A stretch of DNA of 64,000 nucleotides from Poecilobothrus nobilitatus (lineage: Eukaryota > Arthropoda > Insecta > Diptera > Dolichopodidae): positions 48,565,445-48,629,444 of the forward strand of contig OX352772.1 of the NCBI GenBank assembly GCA_947095535.1. Direction: 5' to 3'. Both the position numbers and the translations under genes were made by a program. The notes beneath the pieces are model-generated. The model had not been told where the DNA came from, made no database searches, and saw only the letters and a list, made by a program, of their open reading frames with translations. Numbering within the stretch: the first letter of the stretch is position 1; each line of letters opens with the position of its first letter. This document shows, one piece after another, positions 59,143 through 64,000 of the stretch.

Positions 59143-59388
59143 TTAGGCCATATAAGCATAATCCACTCATGTATCGTCAAACATGAAACTAAATCCATTT
59201 GCCATTTCTGCAACAGATTCCCACTAAAGATTCAACACCTCATCCTATCTGAATGTATGAACCTCTTCCAAACCATCATATTTAACAAATCAATTAGAAC
59301 ATCTGAACTTCTCTACAAACGAAAATATAGATGTTTAAAATATAAGAACAATTTAACACTTCTCAATAAGTTTAAGATTCAAGCATAA
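59143..59388 (+). pseudogene. Non-LTR retrotransposon ORF2 C-terminus with Cys-His motif
   Basis: An 81-codon run open to TAA (59386-59388) lacks a start codon. It reads LGHISIIHSC...SICHFCNRFPLKIQHLIL then SEC. This fits the post-RNase H segment of insect non-LTR elements: RLGHT.LTH...(P)xCxxC...LT..HIL.EC, with C-x2-C and H-x4-C spacing intact. The codon before LGH is TGA where Arg (CGA) is expected, one transition away. The tail 'NKSIRTSELLYKRKYRCLKY' looks like the natural end of the protein, followed by AT-rich 3' sequence. The wording differs from the relics at 20080 and 43804, so it comes from a different lineage. It may belong with the RT lineage of 51549 but no overlap allows a test. 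Confidence 0.8.
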
Positions 59389-59582
59389 AAATAAAAACTA
59401 AAATTAAAAGAACAAAATTTTAAAATAAAAAAATTAATAATAAAGTAAAAATGTTGTTAGCCGATAGACCTGGCAACTAGCACTTGTTAATTTATTGGCC
59501 CCGTGAAATATCTCAGCACTAAATGTCGAATTTTTTCATTATGAAAAATTTTCGGAAAATGTGAAGTAATATACATCCCCAC

Positions 59583-60425
59583 AAAAATTAAACAAGGTAG
59601 AATGTAAACCAACAGTTTTTAAAAGCGCACATTTCCAAAAGACAATACAAACTGTTTAAAACCAAAATTTGAAAATTGCATGTAATAAGAAAACATGTGA
59701 AAATAGGACTTTTTTAAAATTTTGAGGGGCTGAAAATCCGGAACCCTACATAACTAAGAAAAACGGGTAAAACACGTAAAAATATATTACTGGAGCTTTA
59801 ATTTTTATGTCTTGCCGAGGAAAAATTTGTACAGGTTCTTAGTTATTTTTAGTTACAGGTGCCTAAAAATAGCAACTTTTAAATTTTTGAGCCCTAATAG
59901 CTCTTAAAAAGGGGGTGGTACAAAAAAATTTTTTAAGGAAACCTATAATAATTCTAAAAGGTTTTTCTTGTCTGAACAGGTTCCTATCTAAAGGCGTGTC
60001 GGAGTTATGAAAAAAGAAATATCATGCAAAATTTGGTTTTCACATAACGGTAAATTTAAATACTAAATATAAAAAAAAATTGTATCTTTTTGATATTAAT
60101 TTACCTATACCTATTACAGGTAAGAAAAATACCTGTCGAATAGCGTTTTCAGATTGAAAAAATGTTAAGCAGAACATGAGATATACGCAATTTAAAAATA
60201 GGGCCTTTTCAAAGTTTGAGGGCCTCTAGCTCTGTAATGGATGGGGCTATATGAAAAAGTTGTTCTACAACATTAATTTTTTTATGAGACCTACCCATGG
60301 TTAAAATTTTTTTTTCTATCTTTAACGGTGTAGAAGTTTTTTAAACAGACGGACGGACGGACGGATAAAGTGAAACTAATAGGCACATTTTTCAAAATTT
60401 TTTTGGAAATGTGCTAAAAACGATC
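59583..60425 (+). repeat. Repeat family B, most complete copy
   Basis: Runs from 'acaaggtagaatgtaaacca' through 'cacgtaaaaatatattactg', 'tgtcttgccgaggaaaaatt', 'taatagctcttaaaaagggg', 'ttttcacataacggtaaatt', 'aaatgttaagcagaacatga' and 'ctctgtaatggatggggcta'. It then reads 'tctttaacggtgtagaagtt', four GGAC/CGGA units (60351-60365) and 'ggaaatgtgctaaaaacgat'. No frame is open across it. It serves as the reference for about seven copies here. The repeated alternation of 'tagctct..aa.ggg' blocks and 'acataacggtaaatt' blocks gives the family a recognisable skeleton. Confidence 0.85.
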
Positions 60426-60532
60426 CTAAAAAATATTGTGGAGATTTTTCATTACGATTATTCTGATATTTCAGTATATATGAAATGAGACAGCAAGAGT
60501 TTAAATTTTTTAAATTGTTTTTGCAGATTTTG
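60426..60532. other. Short AT-rich spacer
   Basis: Unremarkable sequence between the B copy and the tandem array. Confidence 0.5.
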
Positions 60533-60818
60533 TAGGATGGATTTTTAATAGCTGATTACAAAATCAGTATAATAAACTTTTCTAGAATATTGATACATAT
60601 ATTATATGTGTGGGAGATTTTGAATTAGGAGGGATTTTAATGAGGAGGAGGAGAAGTAGTCAGTTACAAAATGAAGATTATAGAATTTTTTAGATTATGT
60701 ATATGCATAAAAATTGGGTTTTTATTGTCGCTTACAAAATCAAGGTTATATACATATTATATATTTGAATAAAACGTATAACCCTGATTTTGTAACCAAC
60801 TATAAAATTCTTTCAAAC
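60533..60818. repeat. 'ACAAAATCAGGGTTATACG' array, three units plus one inverted unit
   Basis: Direct units start near 60533, 60628 and 60708. An inverted unit at about 60771-60818 makes a hairpin: TTACAAAATCAAGGTTATA (60732-60750) pairs with TATAACCCTGATTTTGTAA (60777-60795), one mismatch in 19. Units match those at 26974-27258 and inside 62169-63071. The open frame at 60714-60962 reads through this palindrome and is not a gene. Confidence 0.8.
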
Positions 60819-62168
60819 CCAAAATGTGTTACTTATAGTATTGTAAAATTCATCGCGGATGTAGTGATTATGCGCTCCTCTGGCCTGTTCTATGATATTT
60901 TTATTTCAAAAATAAAAACATATTTTTATATTTTGCGGAATTTATTCAGAACAAAAAATTAAAAAAAAAAATATAATTAAAGTAAAATATATCCGCAAAA
61001 TTAAAAAACTCGCAACAAAAATTGTGCAGAGATTTCTATTTTTACATTACCTGTGCGATTAAATTTGGAATAGGGTCTGCCTGATGCCCTCATAAGGAAT
61101 ATGGCTTAGAAAATAAGAATACTTTTACATAATAAATTAATTATGAACTAACAATCTAACTCGAAATAGTGCTTCTTTGAAAAAAATAGTTGAAACAGTT
61201 AAAATATCATAGAATTCACAATTCCAAAGAAAACAGTAAAAATAACAGAATTTAATTTTTTTTTAAATTTTTTTTTATACTTTAAGACTTTCCATTCGAA
61301 ATTAATATTTCATATCAAAACAATAAGGAAGCCAACTTATATACTTGTCCAAGAAATCAAAAATTATTTAAGTCACATAGTCCGTTAAATCACAAAATTA
61401 AATCAGAATTCAGACACGTTTTAATTCTAATTTGCTATAACACATAAAACTGAAAAAAAAAAAGAGTTAAATAATTTTTTTTTGTAATTTCAAATTAAAA
61501 ACAAAAAAAAAAACCGTAAAAAGAAATTTTTGTATAAATCTCTGGGGTCCACTTACTTATCGCATTCAAAAATCTATAAAAGTACACTATTATTTCGCCA
61601 TTCACATCTACTATTTTGTGATCAAATCAATTTTAATGTTTCTTTTTTTTTTTTTTATTATTTTTGAAACCCTTTTATTTTTTCTTTAAAAGGGACCCTC
61701 GACTTTTTCTTTCATTCAGATTTATTTGAAAGATATGAAAACCTATAAAATCAGAGCAAGAAAGAAATTTTGCAATTTTTTTTTTGGTTATTGCTATTCT
61801 TGTTTTTCATGTTTTTTTCTTTTGGCATGTTTTTTTCTTGTGTCCAGGATTTTTTTTTTTTTTTTGTTGTTTTTGGAAAATTCGAAAGGGTTTTTTCTTT
61901 TCTTTTGATTGGTTTGGTGTTTTTTATTTTTAAATTGTTGGTGGCACATGTTCAGACATTTGATGTGGCCAAGTGTGCAACCGCTCGTTCGACCACATTA
62001 AAAAAATTTCACCAAAATTGGAAAATAAAAAAAACAAGAACAAAACAAATAAAATTTGAAAAATCTTTTTTTTTTTATTACTTTATCGAATTTTTTATTT
62101 ACAAAAAGTAAAAGACAAAAAAAAAAAAATTAGCTTATTGAAAGTAAAGGTGTGTATGTAGAAGATAT
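60819..62168. other. AT-rich non-coding stretch, no gene seen
   Basis: Poly-T/poly-A-driven frames at 61726-61908 and 61770-62111 are not credible genes. A small richer patch (61940-62005, 'gtggccaagtgtgcaaccgc') has no recognised homology. Confidence 0.55.
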
Positions 62169-63071
62169 GGTGCAGTGACAGAACGCCCGGGGAAATAAAG
62201 CCCGCGGGCGTTAATTCCTTTTTCAATTGGAATTAAAGCCCACAATTAAAAGAATTAAAACCGACGGGCTTTAATTTCTTTTGAATTGATTCACTTTATT
62301 TTTGGTTATTAAAAGAAGAGAGTAATAGAATATGTAGAGCAAACTCATTAGGAGGAATTTTAGAGTTTTGGATAAAAATTGGAGTATCTCCTTTTTTCAG
62401 AATCTTTACTAATATGTATATATGCGAGGTTCTGAATTGGGAAGATTTAAGAGTTGGTTACAAAATAAGAGTTATATGCTTTTTCTAAAATATGTATATA
62501 GGTAATGCGTATATTCGATACTCCTCTTGTCGGGGACTTTGAGAGGGATTTTAGAATTGAATTCAAAATCAGGATTATACGCTTTTCACAGAATATTTAA
62601 ATGTATGAATATGATGTTTGAATTAGGAGGATTATATACAAATATATATTTTGGAAAAAGCGTATAACTCTGATTTTGTAACCAACTCTAAAATCTCTCC
62701 TAATTCAGAAACTCGAATATACATATATCTGTAACACGCGTATAATCCTGATTTTGAATTCAATTGTAAAATCCCTCTCAAAATCTCTTAGGCCTTAACA
62801 ATGGGACTTTTAACTATACGACTTCTGACATATCACCAAATAAAATCCAGTCAACTGAAATATAGAGTCATAATAGTAGCCTTTGTGGGCTTTACTCAGT
62901 GGGCTTTAATTCTTTTCCAATATGGATTTAAAGCCCGCGATCTAGTGGAATTAAGACCCATGTGCTTTAATTCTTTTTTGAAAAGGATTTAAAGCCCACG
63001 GGCATTAATTCCAAAAGTTTTGAAATTAAAGCACGCGGGATTTATTTCCTCGGGCGTTCTGTCACTGCACC
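62169..63071. mobile_element. Foldback-like element with compound inverted repeats and 9-bp target duplication
   Basis: The left end GGTGCAGTGACAGAACGCCC and the reverse-complemented right end are identical over the first 20 bases and continue into 'gaggaaataaa(g/t)cccgcg'. The flanks AGAAGATAT (62160-62168) and AGAATATAT (63072-63080) agree at 8 of 9 positions. Each arm holds repeated 'aaagcccacgggcnttaatt' modules (62196-62290 and 62885-63040). Inside these, 'ACAAAATCAGGGTTATACG' units run forward (about 62340-62620) then inverted (about 62640-62790), so the whole 903 bp folds on an axis near 62640. No transposase. The layout and duplication size recall foldback/Mutator-like elements (inference). 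The frame at 62801-62992 lies in the right arm and is spurious. Confidence 0.88.
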
Positions 63072-64000
63072 AGAATATATATGTGTATACAAGGTATAAC
63101 GAAATAGAATACTAGCTTAATAACGCTTGATTTGACTTTTGAACATTAGAATTAAAATGTTTTTTATTTTTTTTATTTTTTCATATTGTGTTGGCTTTTG
63201 GTTTTTTAAGTATAAAAATTATTTTAAGTTTTTTGTACTGTTTGTGTCTGTCCGTTCGAGTATTTCACTTTTTACTTTAATGGATTTTTGTATATAATTC
63301 TAGAAAGCATTATTATGTTTGATATTTTTTTACAGCTCTTTGCGCAATTTTAAAAATTAGATTATAAAATTATACTATAATGATAATCAAGTTGTAAAAT
63401 ATGGTTCATGATTAATGGTTCTCTAAAATTATTTTTTCTCTTCAGCTATTTTAAACTAACATTTTACAACAATTATAGTTACTATATAGGTCTAAATAGC
63501 TTGTTACATATATCAGCATTTATACATGTATAGGTGGATGATGTTCATAGTACCAGCTTTTACACATGAGTTTCTCTGTCCTTCGATGATTCAGCTTTTT
63601 CTCTCTTTTTTAACCAAAAAGATATTTACTTACTCAGTTTATTCGCGTAACAAAACGAATAATGTCTATTATTCTATGTTGCAAGAAATTGTGTTTAAAA
63701 TTTCTCCAGAGAACTTATATCTAAAATCAGTAGAAGTCTCTCTTGTAAAGGACCACTTCCTTTCACTATATTAATAAACAAGCGAAAAAAAAAAACATGA
63801 TTGCAACTTGTAATTTCATCTACAAAAATATCTTATACTATTTCATTTCGATTTTTCACCATTAAGAAAAGGACAAATAAACAGATTAAACGGAAAAGGA
63901 AATTGTTTGCAAAATAAAATTAAAATAAAATATCTAATTCTTTTAAAATATTGTAACAATTTTAAATTTAAAAGTAAATAATTCAACTTTTAATTTTCTC
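63072..64000. other. AT-rich non-coding stretch, no gene recognised
   Basis: The frame at 63526-63774 (+, 82 codons) is less biased than most and starts at ATG, but I recognise no domain, signal or family. I do not call it a gene. Confidence 0.45.

Noticed and set aside
60714..60962. 82-codon open frame (+)
   Set aside because: Crosses the hairpin made by direct and inverted copies of the 90-bp repeat unit.
61770..62111. 113-codon open frame (+)
   Set aside because: First half is a translation of poly-T; overlapped by another frame from the same tract.
63526..63774. 82-codon ATG-started open frame (+)
   Set aside because: No domain, signal or supporting context; length is expected by chance in 64 kb of six-frame translation.
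1..64000. Polyadenylation signals and TATA boxes
   Set aside because: AATAAA and TATAAA words are too frequent in such AT-rich DNA to be meaningful without a gene nearby.

Overview
The window is AT-rich, non-coding eukaryotic DNA with long poly-A and poly-T runs. I find no convincing host gene, exon, rRNA or functional tRNA in the 64 kb. The open frames of 60-120 codons are low-complexity translations of A/T runs or cross transposon relics. Insect-type non-LTR retrotransposon tails, tRNA-derived SINEs, abundant TACATATGTATG-type simple sequence and CCTA-type retroposon tails suggest an insect, most probably a fly (Diptera). The species is not identifiable by eye. The stretch is either intergenic or inside a very large intron.

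What can be read is a layered graveyard of mobile elements. (1) A non-LTR reverse-transcriptase pseudogene lies at 51549-52485, and three separate fragments of retrotransposon C-terminal regions (RNase H and/or Cys-His motif) lie at 20080-20413 (+), 43804-44480 (-) and 59143-59388 (+). (2) A tRNA-headed SINE family is present in about eight copies; 45613-45810 is complete, with A and B boxes, a poly-A tail and a target-site duplication. A second SINE-like element is at 57776-57946, and three decayed tRNA-like sequences cluster at 28.3-32.4 kb. (3) Several non-autonomous terminal-inverted-repeat elements are delimited here by hand: 15189-15931; 22024-22610 (TTAA-flanked); 39884-40391 (TA-flanked, about 160-bp arms); and two related elements with 9-bp target duplications, 27315-27487 and the foldback 62169-63071. 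(4) An unclassified repeat of about 0.8 kb ('family B') occurs in about seven copies on both strands, and a 1.1-kb repeat ('family F') is built of alternating tandem monomers. One F copy (36831-38648) is interrupted by repeat D plus a B copy, giving a readable insertion order.

Region by region: 0-3 kb is plain AT-rich sequence. 3-9 kb holds a SINE head, a tandem array, repeat F and three B copies. 9-16 kb holds two SINEs and one inverted-repeat element. 16-20 kb holds D/B and a retrotransposon tail. 20-28 kb holds the TTAA element, two SINEs, tandem units and the small 9-bp-duplication element. 28-35 kb holds a SINE and tRNA-like relics. 36-40.4 kb holds the nested F/D/B complex and the TA-flanked element. 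43.8-45.8 kb holds a retrotransposon tail and the best SINE. 49.8-54.4 kb holds a B copy, the RT pseudogene and a 203-bp tandem duplication. 57.7-63.1 kb holds the second SINE, a retrotransposon tail, a B copy and the foldback. Family names used here (B, D, F) are local labels. Superfamily assignments rest on visible motifs and target-site duplications, not on database searches.
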